A DNA stretch of 64,000 bases from an uncultured Collinsella sp. (GCA_949285915.1 CASDZW010000008.1:1-64000), one strand, 5' to 3'; positions 8,669 to 17,643 are shown, numbered from the stretch's first letter. Notes: a model not told the origin generated them from the sequence alone. Numbers and translations: made by a program.

Positions 8669-9505
8669 ATGTACCAAATCCTGAAGAAGACGCAGTTCTC
8701 GGAGAACGTCTTCGAGTTCCGCGTTGCCGCGCCGCGCATGGCCAAAAAGGCGCACGCCGGCCAGTTCCTCATGGTGCGCGCCGACGAAACGGGCGAGCGC
8801 GTGCCCTTTACCTTTGCCAACTGGAACCCTGATGAGGGGTGGATCGAGTTCATCTTTATGGTGGTTGGCAAGACCACCCGCGCGCTCGCGCAGATGAACG
8901 AGGGCGACTACCTCCGCGATGTGACGGGCCCGCTGGGCTGCCCGACCGAGATCGAGGGCGAGCGCGTCACCGTCATCGGCGGCGGCGTGGGTCTCGCCAT
9001 CGCCTATCCAGTGGCGCGCATGCTCTGCGAGCAGGGCAAAAAGGTCTCCGTCATCATGGGCGCCCGCACCGAGAGCCTGCTCATCCTAACCGAGCAGTTC
9101 CGCGCGCTGCCGCTCGAGAACCTCTACATCACCACCGACGACGGCTCCGCCGGCGAGCAGGGCGTGGTGACCGCGCCGCTCGAGCGCATCTGCGAGGCCG
9201 GCGAGGTCGACAGCGTCTTTTGCGTCGGCCCCGTGCCGATGATGAAGTTCTCGGCACTTACCTGCGAGAAGTACAACGTGCCCGTTGTTGCGAGCCTGAA
9301 CCCCATCATGGTCGACGGCACCGGCATGTGCGGCTGCTGCCGCGTCGAGGTGGGCGGCGAGACCAAGTTTGCCTGCGTCGACGGCCCCGACTTTGACGCC
9401 ACCAAGGTCGACTGGAACGACCTCGCCCACCGTCAGGCGAGCTACAAGACGGAAGAGGCCGCGTCCATCGCTCACTTTGAGGAGGCCTGCGCATGCCAGA
9501 AGTAA
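8669..9505 (+). CDS. NfnA-type FAD/NAD-binding ferredoxin reductase subunit
   Basis: A 278-residue protein of the ferredoxin-NADP reductase fold, like the small subunit of NADH-dependent ferredoxin:NADP oxidoreductase (NfnA), also called sulfide dehydrogenase subunit or dihydroorotate-dehydrogenase-like FAD/NAD-binding protein. FAD contacts lie in VPFTFANW; the nucleotide-binding stretch is VTVIGGGVGLAIAYPVA. The [2Fe-2S] ligands lie in GMCGCCRVEVGG (about 220) with a further Cys in FACVDGP. ATG 8669 follows GAGGGG. Its last 13 bases overlap the next gene, the flavoprotein large subunit, so both are made together. Flavin-based bifurcation is inferred from the pairing, not shown. Confidence 0.88.
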   Translation: MYQILKKTQFSENVFEFRVAAPRMAKKAHAGQFLMVRADETGERVPFTFANWNPDEGWIEFIFMVVGKTTRALAQMNEGDYLRDVTGPLGCPTEIEGERVTVIGGGVGLAIAYPVARMLCEQGKKVSVIMGARTESLLILTEQFRALPLENLYITTDDGSAGEQGVVTAPLERICEAGEVDSVFCVGPVPMMKFSALTCEKYNVPVVASLNPIMVDGTGMCGCCRVEVGGETKFACVDGPDFDATKVDWNDLAHRQASYKTEEAASIAHFEEACACQK

Positions 9506-10929
9506 CTTCCACCGGCGCGAACGCCGCCGAGCCCAAGAAATACCGTCCCAACCTCAAGGCGCCGCGCACCCCCGCCAACGAGGAGCCCGCTGCCGAGCGC
9601 GCCTGCGATTTCCGCCCCGTCGACACCGGCTACACCAAGGCCGACGCCGTCGCCGAAGCCAACCGCTGCCTCGACTGCAAGCGCCCGCTGTGTATGGAGG
9701 GGTGCCCTGTCGGCGTGCACATCCCCGAGTTCATCGCCAAGATCCGCGACGAGGACTGGGCGGGCGCGCTCGAGACCATCAAGCGCGACAACCTCCTTCC
9801 CGCGGTCTGCGGCCGTGTCTGCCCGCAGGAGAACCAGTGCGAGGGCAAGTGCATCCTCGGCAAGAAGGGCGAACCCGTGGCCATCGGTCAGCTCGAGCGC
9901 ATGCTCGGCGACATGGCGGACGAGGTTGGCACCGCACCTGTCTGCAAGCCCAAAAACGGCCACAAAGTCGCGATCGTGGGCTCCGGCCCCTCTGGCATCG
10001 CCTGCGCCGGCGAGCTCGCGCGCGAGGGCTTTGACGTCACCGTCTTTGAGGCGTTCTTCACGGGCGGCGGCGTGCTCACCTACGGCATCCCGGAGTTCCG
10101 CCTGCCCAAGGACATCGTCAAGCGCGAGATCGACAGCCTGGAGAAGCTCGGTGTGCACTTTGAATACAACGCGGTTGCCGGGCGCCTCTTCACCGCCGAC
10201 GAGCTCTTTGAGGAGGAGGGCTTTGACGCGCTCTACCTCGCCGTCGGCGCTGGCCTGCCGCGCTTTTTGAACGTCCCGGGCGAGAACCTCCCCGGCGTGT
10301 ACTGCGCAAACGAGTACCTCACCCGCGTGAACCTCATGAAGGCGTACGAGTTCCCCACCTACGACACGCCCGTGCGTCGCGGCAAGAACGTCGTGGTCTT
10401 TGGTGGCGGCAACGTCGCCATGGACGCCGCGCGCACGGCGCTGCGTCTTGGCGCCGAGAAGGTCACCCTCGCCTACCGCCGCACCGAGGCCGAGATGCCC
10501 GCGCGCAAGGCAGAGATCCATCACGCCAAGGAAGAGGGCGTTGAGATCCTCGAGCTGGTGAGCCCCATCGAGTTCACCGCAGGCGAGGACGGTTTTGTAA
10601 ACGGCATCCGTCTGCAGCAGATGGAGCTCGGCGAGCCGGATGAGTCCGGGCGGCGCCGCCCCGTCGTCGTGGAGGGCGTCACGCACGAGATTCCCTGCGA
10701 CGTTGCCATCACCGCCATCGGCACGAAGGCCAATCCCTTTGCAAGCCCGGCATCTGGCGTTGAGGCCAACAAGTGGGGCTATATCGACACCGATGAGGAC
10801 GGACGCACCTCGAACCCGCGCGTGTGGGCGGGCGGCGACATCGTCACCGGCGCCGCAACGGTCATCCTCGCGATGGGCGCAGGCAAGAAGGCCGCCCACT
10901 CGATTGCGAAGACGATCCTGGAGGCATAG
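9493..10929 (+). CDS. glutamate synthase small-chain-like flavoprotein (NfnB/GltA family)
   Basis: A 478-residue flavoprotein. The N-terminal double [4Fe-4S] region is visible as NRCLDCKRPLCMEGCPV and CGRVCPQENQCEGKC. The FAD Rossmann motif VGSGPSGIACAGELA sits in the middle, followed by the NADPH-binding GGGNVAMDAARTALRLGA. The family includes gltD/gltA 'NADPH-dependent glutamate synthase' small chains and NfnB. No glutamate synthase large subunit is nearby, and the NfnA-like partner overlaps it directly, so an electron-bifurcating ferredoxin:NADP(H) oxidoreductase is the better reading. Its role would be balancing NADH, NADPH and ferredoxin in an anaerobe. A strong hairpin follows 35 bases after the stop. 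Confidence 0.9.
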   Translation: MPEVTSTGANAAEPKKYRPNLKAPRTPANEEPAAERACDFRPVDTGYTKADAVAEANRCLDCKRPLCMEGCPVGVHIPEFIAKIRDEDWAGALETIKRDNLLPAVCGRVCPQENQCEGKCILGKKGEPVAIGQLERMLGDMADEVGTAPVCKPKNGHKVAIVGSGPSGIACAGELAREGFDVTVFEAFFTGGGVLTYGIPEFRLPKDIVKREIDSLEKLGVHFEYNAVAGRLFTADELFEEEGFDALYLAVGAGLPRFLNVPGENLPGVYCANEYLTRVNLMKAYEFPTYDTPVRRGKNVVVFGGGNVAMDAARTALRLGAEKVTLAYRRTEAEMPARKAEIHHAKEEGVEILELVSPIEFTAGEDGFVNGIRLQQMELGEPDESGRRRPVVVEGVTHEIPCDVAITAIGTKANPFASPASGVEANKWGYIDTDEDGRTSNPRVWAGGDIVTGAATVILAMGAGKKAAHSIAKTILEA

Positions 10930-10964
10930 CCCCTGGACCAGGCGCAGCGAATATCTCGCAAAGT

Positions 10965-11007
10965 AGCGGAGGGCCCGCGCGTACGTGCGCTCGGGCCCTC
11001 CGCTTTT
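10965..11007 (+). terminator. intrinsic terminator after the oxidoreductase pair
   Basis: AGCGGAGGGCCCG and CGGGCCCTCCGCT form a GC-rich stem followed by TTTT. Confidence 0.88.
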
Positions 11008-11079
11008 AGGAACCATCGTCGCCAGTCCAACGAAAATGTAGCGCATCCTGGCCCGGCGTGACTTGAAAATCGCCCTCAA

Positions 11080-11264
11080 TGGTCAAAGACCCCCGCAGAA
11101 TAATAAACAACCCCCTATGAGGCAGCCCCAACTGAGGCCCATGGCGGGCCTCAGCGTCCAAATGGTGCCAAAAATGACTCTGCTGGACATCTTTTTGGCT
11201 CCTGCGGGCCGGTTTCACCCGCATCTGGCGAGCCGAATCATTATTCTACGGGGGTCTTTGACCA
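11080..11264. repeat. MITE-like 185-base element, copy 1
   Basis: The element is bounded by 25-base terminal inverted repeats (11080-11104 and 11240-11264) that differ at one position; each begins TGGTCAAAGACCCCCG and continues into AGAATAAT. A second element of exactly the same length, inverted relative to this one, is at 30094-30278. Inside are further short hairpins (GAGGCCC/GGGCCTC). Short frames run through it on both strands, but they have no ribosome sites and follow the repeat, so I do not call genes. The rest of the gap 10930-11323 holds only the terminator before it and a short spacer to the kinase-like gene. Confidence 0.7.
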
Positions 11265-11323
11265 ATGAGGGGCCCTCTTGCGAGAGCCCCTCCTCAAAAC
11301 AAGCTATGTTGCGATCCGGCGTG

Positions 11324-12079
11324 CTACTCCACCGTCGCAGGAACGCGCAGCGGACGCGCCGCCTCAGCCTCGGCGGCCGCCTTAGATGCCGCTTCCTCGC
11401 AGATGCCGAGCTCGCGAAGCTTCGCGCGGTACGCGGCGGCGATGACCTCCATGCAGCCCTCGCGACCGAGCTTGGCGCGGTTCACCACCAGGTCCTTGCC
11501 GCTGTCCATGCGCCACTTACCCGCCGAGTAACGCTTGTAGAAGTCCTCGCGGAAGCGCTGCATGCGCTTCACAAGGCGCGCGCCCTGCTGACGATTGAGC
11601 CCGCGCTTGCCGGCAACGATCTTCACGCGCTCATCAAAGGGTGCGGTTACAAGCACGGCGATGTGGTTGGGGTTATGGCGCAGGATGTAATCGGAAAGGC
11701 GCCCCTCGATGATGCAGCTCTCGGTGGAGCCGAGGTCGAGGATGACCTGCGTCATCTGCTCAAACAGCTTGTCAGCAAGCGTGCGGGAATCCACGCGGTC
11801 GGGCAGAAACGCCGTGAACTCGGCGGCGAGCTGCTCGTCGTACTGGGCAATCTTGTCAACGGACTCGCCGGCGCGCTGGCTGGCGCGCACGAGCACCTCT
11901 TTGTCGTACAGCGGGATGCCGAGCTCCGCGGAGAGCATCTTGCCAATCTCGTGTCCCTCGGCGCCAAAGTCGCGCGCGATGGTGATGATAACAGGCTGGC
12001 CGGCGCGCTCGGCCTCGCTCGCCGCGGCGCGCGCCTCGAGGACGGCGCGCTGACGGCTGATGAACGGAATGAAGGGCAT
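11324..12079 (-). CDS. cytidylate kinase-like family protein
   Basis: A 251-residue protein of the AAA_26/cytidylate-kinase-like family. The nucleotide-binding start ITIARDFGAEGHEIGKML (about 31-48) has the degenerate P-loop typical of this family, followed by GIPLYDKEVL, an IEGRLSDYIL core and the RQQGARLVKRM region. Biological substrates of this family are not established. It starts behind AAAGGAGG, 24 bases after the second permease gene, so it is probably the last gene of the amino acid transporter operon. A link between the two is unexplained. The C-terminal 25 residues are Ala/Glu-rich and look unstructured. True Cmk is shorter and has a canonical P-loop, so I do not assign cmk. Confidence 0.8.
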   Translation of the reverse strand: MPFIPFISRQRAVLEARAAASEAERAGQPVIITIARDFGAEGHEIGKMLSAELGIPLYDKEVLVRASQRAGESVDKIAQYDEQLAAEFTAFLPDRVDSRTLADKLFEQMTQVILDLGSTESCIIEGRLSDYILRHNPNHIAVLVTAPFDERVKIVAGKRGLNRQQGARLVKRMQRFREDFYKRYSAGKWRMDSGKDLVVNRAKLGREGCMEVIAAAYRAKLRELGICEEAASKAAAEAEAARPLRVPATVE

Positions 12080-12103
12080 GGTGCCTCCTTTGCTCGACGC
12101 CGG

Positions 12104-12751
12104 CTACGCGGCGACCACGCGGCGCTGGTAAGCGCGCACGATCAGCGAGATACCAAAGTTCAAAACGAAGTACAGAGCAAAAACGAATCCGTAAAGCAAC
12201 AGGACCTGCGAGAGGTCGCTTGTGTAGCCCATGACAACCTTTGCCGAGAACATAAATTCCGCGACATTGATGCCGGCGAGATACGACGAGTCCTTGATGA
12301 CCGTCGTGCACTGGCTAAAGAGCGCCGGGATGATGGTCTTGAACGTCTGCGGCAAGATGATGAGACGCATGCTCGCGAAGAAGCCGAAGCCCTGGCTCTG
12401 CGCCGCCTCAAACTGGCTCTTGGGAATGGAGTTCAAACCGCCGCGGATGATCTCGGCCATAACGGCGGAAGTGAAGATCGTAAACGCCAACACGGAGATA
12501 AAGATATCGTTACCCTTCACCGTGAAGTAGATGAAGAGAATCCACAGCAGGTTAGGCGTGCATCGGAAGAGCTCGATGTAGGCGGAGACCAGCCATTTGA
12601 AGATGCTGAGCTTACCGGTGCAATACTGTTTAACAAGCGCGAGCACCGTTCCCAAGATGACCGAGAAGATGATAGCGAGTATCGAAATCTCGATCGTCTT
12701 CAGGAAGCCCTGCATGATGAAGGAGACGTTTGCGGGAGTAAAGATTTCCAT
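12104..12751 (-). CDS. polar amino acid ABC transporter permease (second)
   Basis: A 215-residue inner-membrane permease of the HisM/GlnP type with about five helices. The conserved EAA loop reads EAAQSQGFGFFASMRLIILPQ (start near residue 136), which contacts the ATPase. The early segment ELFRCTPNLLWILF is the usual R-x-TP motif of this family. Its start lies directly behind the first permease's stop (TAAGGCATGG), so the two are translationally coupled and form a heterodimer. Neighbouring ATPase and binding-protein genes complete a glutamine/glutamate/aspartate-type importer; the exact amino acid cannot be told. Confidence 0.9.
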   Translation of the reverse strand: MEIFTPANVSFIMQGFLKTIEISILAIIFSVILGTVLALVKQYCTGKLSIFKWLVSAYIELFRCTPNLLWILFIYFTVKGNDIFISVLAFTIFTSAVMAEIIRGGLNSIPKSQFEAAQSQGFGFFASMRLIILPQTFKTIIPALFSQCTTVIKDSSYLAGINVAEFMFSAKVVMGYTSDLSQVLLLYGFVFALYFVLNFGISLIVRAYQRRVVAA

Positions 12752-12754
12752 GCC

Positions 12755-13501
12755 TTACGCCTCCTTTGCAGGCTCAGGGGCGATACCGGGGATAGTTTTG
12801 GCGCGCGGACGCTTCTTGGAGCGCTTCTCGAGCCACTGAACAAGAAGCGCCAGCGGGAAGCAGATGATGAAGTACAACACGCAAGCCATGATGTAGCCCT
12901 GCAGGTATCCATACGTGGATACGAAGTTGTCGGCGTTGTACATAAGGTCGCCGCCAGCAATGAGCGCGAGCACCGAGGTGTTCTTGACGAGGTTGAGCGC
13001 CTGGTTGCAGAGCGGGGGCAGAATCACTTTAAAGGTCTGCGGCAGGATGATGTAGATGTAGGCCTGCACGCGCGTAAAGCCCTGCGAGAGCGCCGCCTCC
13101 ATCTGACCGCGCGGCACCGCCTCGATGCCGGTACGGATGACCTCAGAGATGTAGGCCGCATGGTAGAGGCCCACACCGAGGGCGCCGATGGCAAACGACG
13201 AGAGGCGGACCGGGCTCGGAGCGCCGAGGATCGCCTGCAGCACACGCGGACCCGCCATGTAGTAGAAAAACACCTGCACGGGAAGGGGCGTGTTCTGGAA
13301 GAACTCAACATACACACGGCTAATACCGCGTAGAATCCGCGAACGCGTGGTCGAGAACACGCCAAGGACGGTTCCCAAAACCAACGACAGCGCCAAGCCG
13401 GCGATGACCACCTGCAGCGTGAAGGCAAACCCCTCCCAGAAGCCCTCCATGCTGCTGAGGGTAATCTCCCAGCGCCGCGGATCGAATAGGCCTTCGAGCA
13501 T
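12755..13501 (-). CDS. polar amino acid ABC transporter permease (first)
   Basis: A 248-residue permease of the same family as its neighbour. Helices begin at about residue 20; the R/Q-x-TP motif appears as EFFQNTPLPVQVFFYY, and the EAA loop reads MEAALSQGFTRVQAYIYIIL. The C-terminus is a basic cytoplasmic tail (EKRSKKRPRAK). ATG 13501 follows GAGAGGAG. A strong hairpin with a U-run separates it from the binding-protein gene upstream, which would let the lipoprotein be made in excess over the membrane subunits. It pairs with the permease directly downstream. Confidence 0.9.
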   Translation of the reverse strand: MLEGLFDPRRWEITLSSMEGFWEGFAFTLQVVIAGLALSLVLGTVLGVFSTTRSRILRGISRVYVEFFQNTPLPVQVFFYYMAGPRVLQAILGAPSPVRLSSFAIGALGVGLYHAAYISEVIRTGIEAVPRGQMEAALSQGFTRVQAYIYIILPQTFKVILPPLCNQALNLVKNTSVLALIAGGDLMYNADNFVSTYGYLQGYIMACVLYFIICFPLALLVQWLEKRSKKRPRAKTIPGIAPEPAKEA

Positions 13502-13529
13502 ATCGCTCCTCTCTCATGCCAATACGTGC

Positions 13530-13561
13530 AAAACGCCCGGGCGGATGGTGCCGCCCGGGCG
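13530..13561 (-). terminator. attenuating hairpin between binding protein and permease genes
   Basis: CGCCCGGGCGG and CCGCCCGGGCG form an 11-bp stem followed on the minus strand by TTTT. It is inside the operon, so it probably lowers rather than ends transcription. Confidence 0.75.
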
Positions 13562-13609
13562 AGATGTCCCTCAGACCAGTCAGAACCGGATCGAGGGATT
13601 AAGCTCAAC

Positions 13610-14467
13610 TTAGAGCAGATTCCAAGTCGTGGCTTCCTCCTCGAGCCAGCCATTGTCGAGCAGCTCGTTTACCTTGTCGTTCACAACCTCGGACAGGTCG
13701 GAACCCTTCTTGGTAGCGATGCCGTACTCCTGCTCGCCAAACTCAACCTCGGGCTCCAAAAGCTCTTTCTGGTCGTTCATGTAGGTGTTCAGCGTAGAGC
13801 GATCCATGGCGAACGCGTCGATGTTGCCCGACTCGAGCGCGGAGTTGATGGACGGATAATCCGGGTACTCGTTGAAGTTACCGTCAGTGAGCTCCACGCC
13901 CTCCTCGGCAACAGCTGCGGTGACCGCATCCTTGGTGGTCGAGCCCTGGCTAACACCGATAAGCTTGCCGTCGAGGTCGGCGAGCTTCTCCATACCGGAG
14001 CTCTTCATGATCATGACGCCCACGTGGTCGACACGGTACGGATCGGAGAAGTCCCAGTCCTCCAAGCGCTCATCGGTGATGGTGTAGGTGGCGCAGACGA
14101 TATCAAGCGAGTCGTTGTCGATAAGCGGGCCGCGCGTCTTGGGGGTCACGGTCGTGAACTCGCAGAGGCCCTGCTCCTTGGCCTCCTCGTAGGAGACGCC
14201 AAAGACGGCCGCAGCGATCTGATAGCACAGGTCGATCTCGAGACCCTCGTACTCACCGGTCTCGGTGTTGAGGTAGCCGTAACCGAGCACGTCGGCCTTA
14301 ACGCCACAATTAAGCTTGCCGCGCGACTTGATGGCCTCGACCTTGGACGAAGCGTCACCGCTACCGGAAGCCGCCGGGTCGGAATTGCAACCAGCGAGTG
14401 CACCGGTGCCGAGCACCGCAGCAGCCGCACCGAAAACCTGCACGAACTGACGACGAGACAGAGACAT
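13610..14467 (-). CDS. amino acid ABC transporter substrate-binding lipoprotein
   Basis: A 285-residue family-3 (GlnH/HisJ-type) solute-binding protein. I start it at ATG 14467, preceded by AAAGGAGG; a longer frame upstream has no signal. The N-terminus is SLSRRQF followed by a hydrophobic stretch and the lipobox GALAGC (Cys27), so it is a lipoprotein and the twin arginine suggests Tat export. The mature part has the ligand-binding landmarks GYLNTETGEYEGLEIDL, FTTVTPKTRGPLI, FSDPY and VSQGSTTKDAV. It lies between the ATPase and permease genes of the same importer. Ligand identity is not visible. Confidence 0.92.
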   Translation of the reverse strand: MSLSRRQFVQVFGAAAAVLGTGALAGCNSDPAASGSGDASSKVEAIKSRGKLNCGVKADVLGYGYLNTETGEYEGLEIDLCYQIAAAVFGVSYEEAKEQGLCEFTTVTPKTRGPLIDNDSLDIVCATYTITDERLEDWDFSDPYRVDHVGVMIMKSSGMEKLADLDGKLIGVSQGSTTKDAVTAAVAEEGVELTDGNFNEYPDYPSINSALESGNIDAFAMDRSTLNTYMNDQKELLEPEVEFGEQEYGIATKKGSDLSEVVNDKVNELLDNGWLEEEATTWNLL

Positions 14468-14569
14468 GAGAGGTACCTCCTTTTGGTACGGGCGCCGTTT
14501 GGGATGGTTAAAGACTAGGGCGCCAAAGGTCCGCTGCGCAGGGCGCGGCGGGCGAGCCAAAACTACGCG

Positions 14570-15301
14570 CTAGTGCAAGATCTTGTTGAGGAAGTCCTTG
14601 CAGCGCGGGTTCTGCGGGTTGGTGAAGAAGTGCTCGGGCGTGCCCTCCTCCAGAATCTGACCGTCGTCCATAAAGATGACGCGGTCGGCGACCTGGCGGG
14701 CAAAGTTCATCTCGTGCGTCACGCAGATCATGGTGATGTTGTCCTGCGCGAGCTCGATCATGACGTCGAGTACTTCCTGGATCATCTCGGGGTCAAGCGC
14801 CGAGGTAGGCTCGTCAAAGAGGATGATCGGCTGCTTGGTGCACATGGCGCGCGCAATGGCCACGCGCTGCTGCTGGCCGCCGGAGAGGTTCTGCGGGTAC
14901 TCGCCCGCCTTCTGGGCAAGACCCACACGCTCGAGCGCTGCCATGGCAGCCTTGTTGGCCTCCTCCTTGCTCTTCTTCTGCAGCTTGATGGGGGCAAGCG
15001 TAAGGTTGCCGAGCACCGTCATGTTGGGGTAGAGGTTGAACTGCTGGAACACCATCGAGGAATACTTGCGCGTAAGCTCGAGGTGGTTCTTCTTGGTCAT
15101 GAGGTGACCGTCGATGGTCACAGTGCCGGTCGTGGGCTCCTCGAGAAAGTCCACGCAGCGGATGAGCGTCGACTTGCCGGAGCCGGAGGGCCCGATGATG
15201 ACGACCTTCTCGCCGCGCTTCACGGTGAGGTCAATGTCCTTCAGAACATGGAGGTCGCCGAAGTACTTGTTGAGGCCACGAATCTCGATCATCTCGGCCA
15301 T
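14570..15301 (-). CDS. amino acid ABC transporter ATP-binding protein
   Basis: A 243-residue GlnQ-type ATPase. Walker A is GPSGSGKS (37-44), the Q-loop lies in [16 protein letters not shown], the signature is [14 protein letters not shown] and Walker B is [14 protein letters not shown], with the switch His in [11 protein letters not shown] start at ATG 15301 (MAEMIEI) behind GAAAGGA; the frame continues 13 codons further up without homology. It is the first gene of a five-gene minus-strand operon (ATPase, binding protein, two permeases, kinase-like protein). A roughly 170-base leader with several hairpins precedes it. Confidence 0.93.
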   Translation of the reverse strand: MAEMIEIRGLNKYFGDLHVLKDIDLTVKRGEKVVIIGPSGSGKSTLIRCVDFLEEPTTGTVTIDGHLMTKKNHLELTRKYSSMVFQQFNLYPNMTVLGNLTLAPIKLQKKSKEEANKAAMAALERVGLAQKAGEYPQNLSGGQQQRVAIARAMCTKQPIILFDEPTSALDPEMIQEVLDVMIELAQDNITMICVTHEMNFARQVADRVIFMDDGQILEEGTPEHFFTNPQNPRCKDFLNKILH

Positions 15302-15471
15302 GCGGTGAATCCTTTCTATCTGGCCGCGGAGCCGGGGCATCCGCGGTTCGCGTGCTCATTGTAGAACAGCGGGGTTGGGGTGCATCCGGAGGGGGTTACC
15401 CGCAACAGAGGAGTAACGCGCTCGGCACACACCCGTAACCAATGCGCCCCATCACTGGGGCGCAAAGCGAT
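15302..15471 (-). promoter_or_regulatory. long structured leader of the amino acid transporter operon
   Basis: From the probable transcription start (about 15471) to the first ATG there are about 170 bases without a gene. They include a perfect hairpin GCGCCCC/GGGGCGC (15443-15462), a possible GTTAC/GTAAC pairing across the next 30 bases and CCGCGGA/TCCGCGG near the start codon. No known riboswitch or T-box consensus was recognised. Confidence 0.4.
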
Positions 15472-15477
15472 TTTCTA

Positions 15478-15505
15478 ATGATACCCTAAATATTTAGCAA
15501 GTAAA
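15478..15505 (-). promoter_or_regulatory. promoter of the amino acid transporter operon
   Basis: On the minus strand TTTACT (15505-15500) and TATCAT (15483-15478) are separated by 16 bases in an AT-rich patch, pointing toward the ATPase gene. Confidence 0.55.
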
Positions 15506-15614
15506 CACTTTAGCGTGATGGAGTATCACTCCTTCACAAGCGCGTACGGAGCGCTTCTTTGCCCGGACGCAGCATTCTCGCCAGCAAGGGCAATGGCGCA
15601 CACGCCAGTGGTGC

Positions 15615-16058
15615 TTACGCCAAACGGGAGCCAACCTCTTTTGCCGCAGCGGCCTTGTCGAAGTTCCCTCCCGTAGCCTGGTTGAGCGCGCCCATGACGC
15701 GGCCCATGTCTTTCTTGGTGGTGGCGTCGACCTCGGCGATTGTCTTCTCGATCAGCTGGACGAGTGCCTCGCCCGAGACCTGCGCCGGCAGCAGGCTCTC
15801 CAGAATCTCGACCTGCTCGCGCAGCGTATCGGTGCGTTCCTGGTTGGTGCCGGCCTTCTCGGACATCTCGAGCGTCTCGGAGGTCTGCTTGATAAGGCGA
15901 CGGATCATGTTGGTCACGTCCTGCTCGGTGGCATCGCGGCGCTCGTTCACCTCGACGTTTTTCACCTCGCCCATGACCTGGCGGATGATGGAGAGCCGTG
16001 TCTTGTCCTTCGCCTTCATGGCGGCAACCATCGCGTCGTGAAGCTCCTCGTTAGTCAT
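15615..16058 (-). CDS. GatB/YqeY domain-containing protein
   Basis: A 147-residue YqeY-like protein. The family shares the tRNA-binding C-terminal helical domain of the GatB amidotransferase subunit; a role in tRNA metabolism is assumed but unproven. The start MTNEELHDAMVAAMKAKD and the end DMGRVMGALNQATGG are typical, as is the length. I chose ATG 16058 behind TAGGAAG; the frame is open for 93 codons upstream, but that part is antisense-like sequence overlapping the foldase gene. It lies 31 bases after the foldase stop in the same direction and may be co-transcribed with it. Confidence 0.93.
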   Translation of the reverse strand: MTNEELHDAMVAAMKAKDKTRLSIIRQVMGEVKNVEVNERRDATEQDVTNMIRRLIKQTSETLEMSEKAGTNQERTDTLREQVEILESLLPAQVSGEALVQLIEKTIAEVDATTKKDMGRVMGALNQATGGNFDKAAAAKEVGSRLA

Positions 16059-16089
16059 AGTGCACTTCCTATCTGCGTAGATCTCAACG

Positions 16090-17502
16090 TTATTCTGTTG
16101 CGGCGGTATCGTCAGCGGCGTCAGAACCGTCGGACGCGGCCGCGTCGTCAGCGGTGCCCTCGGCCGAAGCATCGGCATCGTCAGCCGCATCGTCCGCGCT
16201 CTCATCCTCAGTGCCGGCAAGCGCCATGTCCACGTTGTAGGGAACCTCCTCGGGCATGGGGTTGATCTCAATGCCGGCGTCCTCGACGTACTGGTCGAGC
16301 CACGCGTTGTACGCATCACTCTGGGCGTTGGACGCAATGGTGTCGGAGATGGTGTCGCGCAGGTTCTCGGGAATCTGGTCGATGGAGGTGACCTCGCCGT
16401 CCTCGTGGAAGAGCTCGGTGCACTGGATGAGGTGGTAGCCGTAGGTCGTCTCCACGATGCCGCTCATCTCGCCGGGCTCGAGCTCGGCGAGCGCGTCGCC
16501 GTACTCGGTCACAAAGCTCGTGAGCTTGTCCCAACCCACGTCCCCGCCGTCCTCGGCAGAGCCGTCCTCGGAGTTCTCCTTGGCGGCATCGGCAAACGAA
16601 ATCTCGCCCGCCTCAATCTGGGCGCGCAGGTCCTCGAGCTTCTGACGCGCCTCCTCGCGCGTGGCGTCATCGGCCTCGGAGTCAACCTTGATGAGGATGT
16701 GGCTCGAGCGGCGCGCATCGTTCAGCGAATCGAGGTTCTCGTTCACGTAGTCGATAATCTCCTGGTCGGAGGGATCCTCGAGCGGGGCGACCTCGTCGCG
16801 GAGCTTCTCGAGCGCAACCGAGCTCTCAAGCTGCTGGCGGTAGGTGTCCTCGGTGTAGCCGTACATCTGGATGATGGAAAGGAGCGTCTCCTCGGAGCCG
16901 TACTGGGCAACCTCGTTGTCCCACGCCTCGTCGATCTCCTCGTCGGAAACCTCGATGCCGTACTCGCTCACGGCTTGGGTGAGCAGGTACTGGCGAGCGA
17001 GCGAGTCGATGACCTGCTCGCGTAGGGTCTCGGGCGTGAGGCCCTGGCCTTCGAGGTAGGTCGCCCACGCGGCGTCGGTGTCGTAGCTGCTGCGCGTGGC
17101 CATGATCTGCTCGGTAACGGTGTCCTCGGTAATGTTCACGCCCAAGACCTCGGCCGCAACGCCGCCGGTGAGGTGGTAGTCCTCGCCACCGGAGCTGATC
17201 TGGTTCAAAACGCCCGAGCACGCCATCGCGGTGACCGAAAGCAGCATCGCGGCAACGCCGATGGCAACCAAAACGTACTTGGCTGCCTTGCTCATCTTCT
17301 CCTTGCGCGCGTGCTTGCGCTCGGCCTTGGTGGCGCCGTCCTTGGCGCCGGCGGTGCGACCGCGACCGTCCTTGGCGTCCGCCTCGGCGGCTGCCTTGCC
17401 ACCGGTGAGCTTGCTCGACGCGGCGCGCGTGGCACCCTGCGCCTTCTTCTTAGGGTCGGCCTCGGGCGCGGACCCGTCGTTTTTCTTCGTAAAGAGAGCC
17501 AT
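16090..17502 (-). CDS. membrane-anchored PpiC-type peptidyl-prolyl isomerase (PrsA/SurA-like)
   Basis: A 470-residue extracytoplasmic foldase. A basic, Lys/Ala-rich cytoplasmic tail (1-74) is followed by one transmembrane helix (about 75-97). A SurA-N-like helical domain (about 115-245) precedes the parvulin rotamase domain (about 262-360: RRSSHILIKVD, SFADAAKENSEDGSA, GDVGW, YGYHLIQC). The last about 60 residues are Asp/Ala/Ser-rich, acidic and disordered. The helix lacks a clear lipobox (TAMACSG is only similar), so a plain membrane anchor or an atypical lipoprotein are both possible. It probably folds exported proteins. Its long basic N-tail is longer than in typical PrsA. Confidence 0.9.
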   Translation of the reverse strand: MALFTKKNDGSAPEADPKKKAQGATRAASSKLTGGKAAAEADAKDGRGRTAGAKDGATKAERKHARKEKMSKAAKYVLVAIGVAAMLLSVTAMACSGVLNQISSGGEDYHLTGGVAAEVLGVNITEDTVTEQIMATRSSYDTDAAWATYLEGQGLTPETLREQVIDSLARQYLLTQAVSEYGIEVSDEEIDEAWDNEVAQYGSEETLLSIIQMYGYTEDTYRQQLESSVALEKLRDEVAPLEDPSDQEIIDYVNENLDSLNDARRSSHILIKVDSEADDATREEARQKLEDLRAQIEAGEISFADAAKENSEDGSAEDGGDVGWDKLTSFVTEYGDALAELEPGEMSGIVETTYGYHLIQCTELFHEDGEVTSIDQIPENLRDTISDTIASNAQSDAYNAWLDQYVEDAGIEINPMPEEVPYNVDMALAGTEDESADDAADDADASAEGTADDAAASDGSDAADDTAATE

Positions 17503-17643
17503 AAGAAGCGTTCCCTCTCACGCGGCGATGCACAACCATCGCACGGGCGGCGCTCGGGCGCGCACCCAAAAGCTGGCAGATAAACGTTCCTATTTTCGCA
17601 CAAAGCGAGCGCCGAGGCCTCCCCCGCCGTGCGAAGAGCAGCC

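Noticed and set aside
11006-11224. Small minus-strand frame over the first MITE-like element, and the 60-codon frame at 30109-30291 over the second
   Set aside because: Both follow the repeat ends (for example GLFIILRGSLT from the terminal repeat), lack ribosome sites, and are explained by the repeat.
11063-13333. A 756-codon plus-strand open frame antisense to the kinase-like and permease genes
   Set aside because: It starts inside the MITE-like repeat and runs antisense to three well-supported transporter-operon genes. Composition is typical of a shadow frame.
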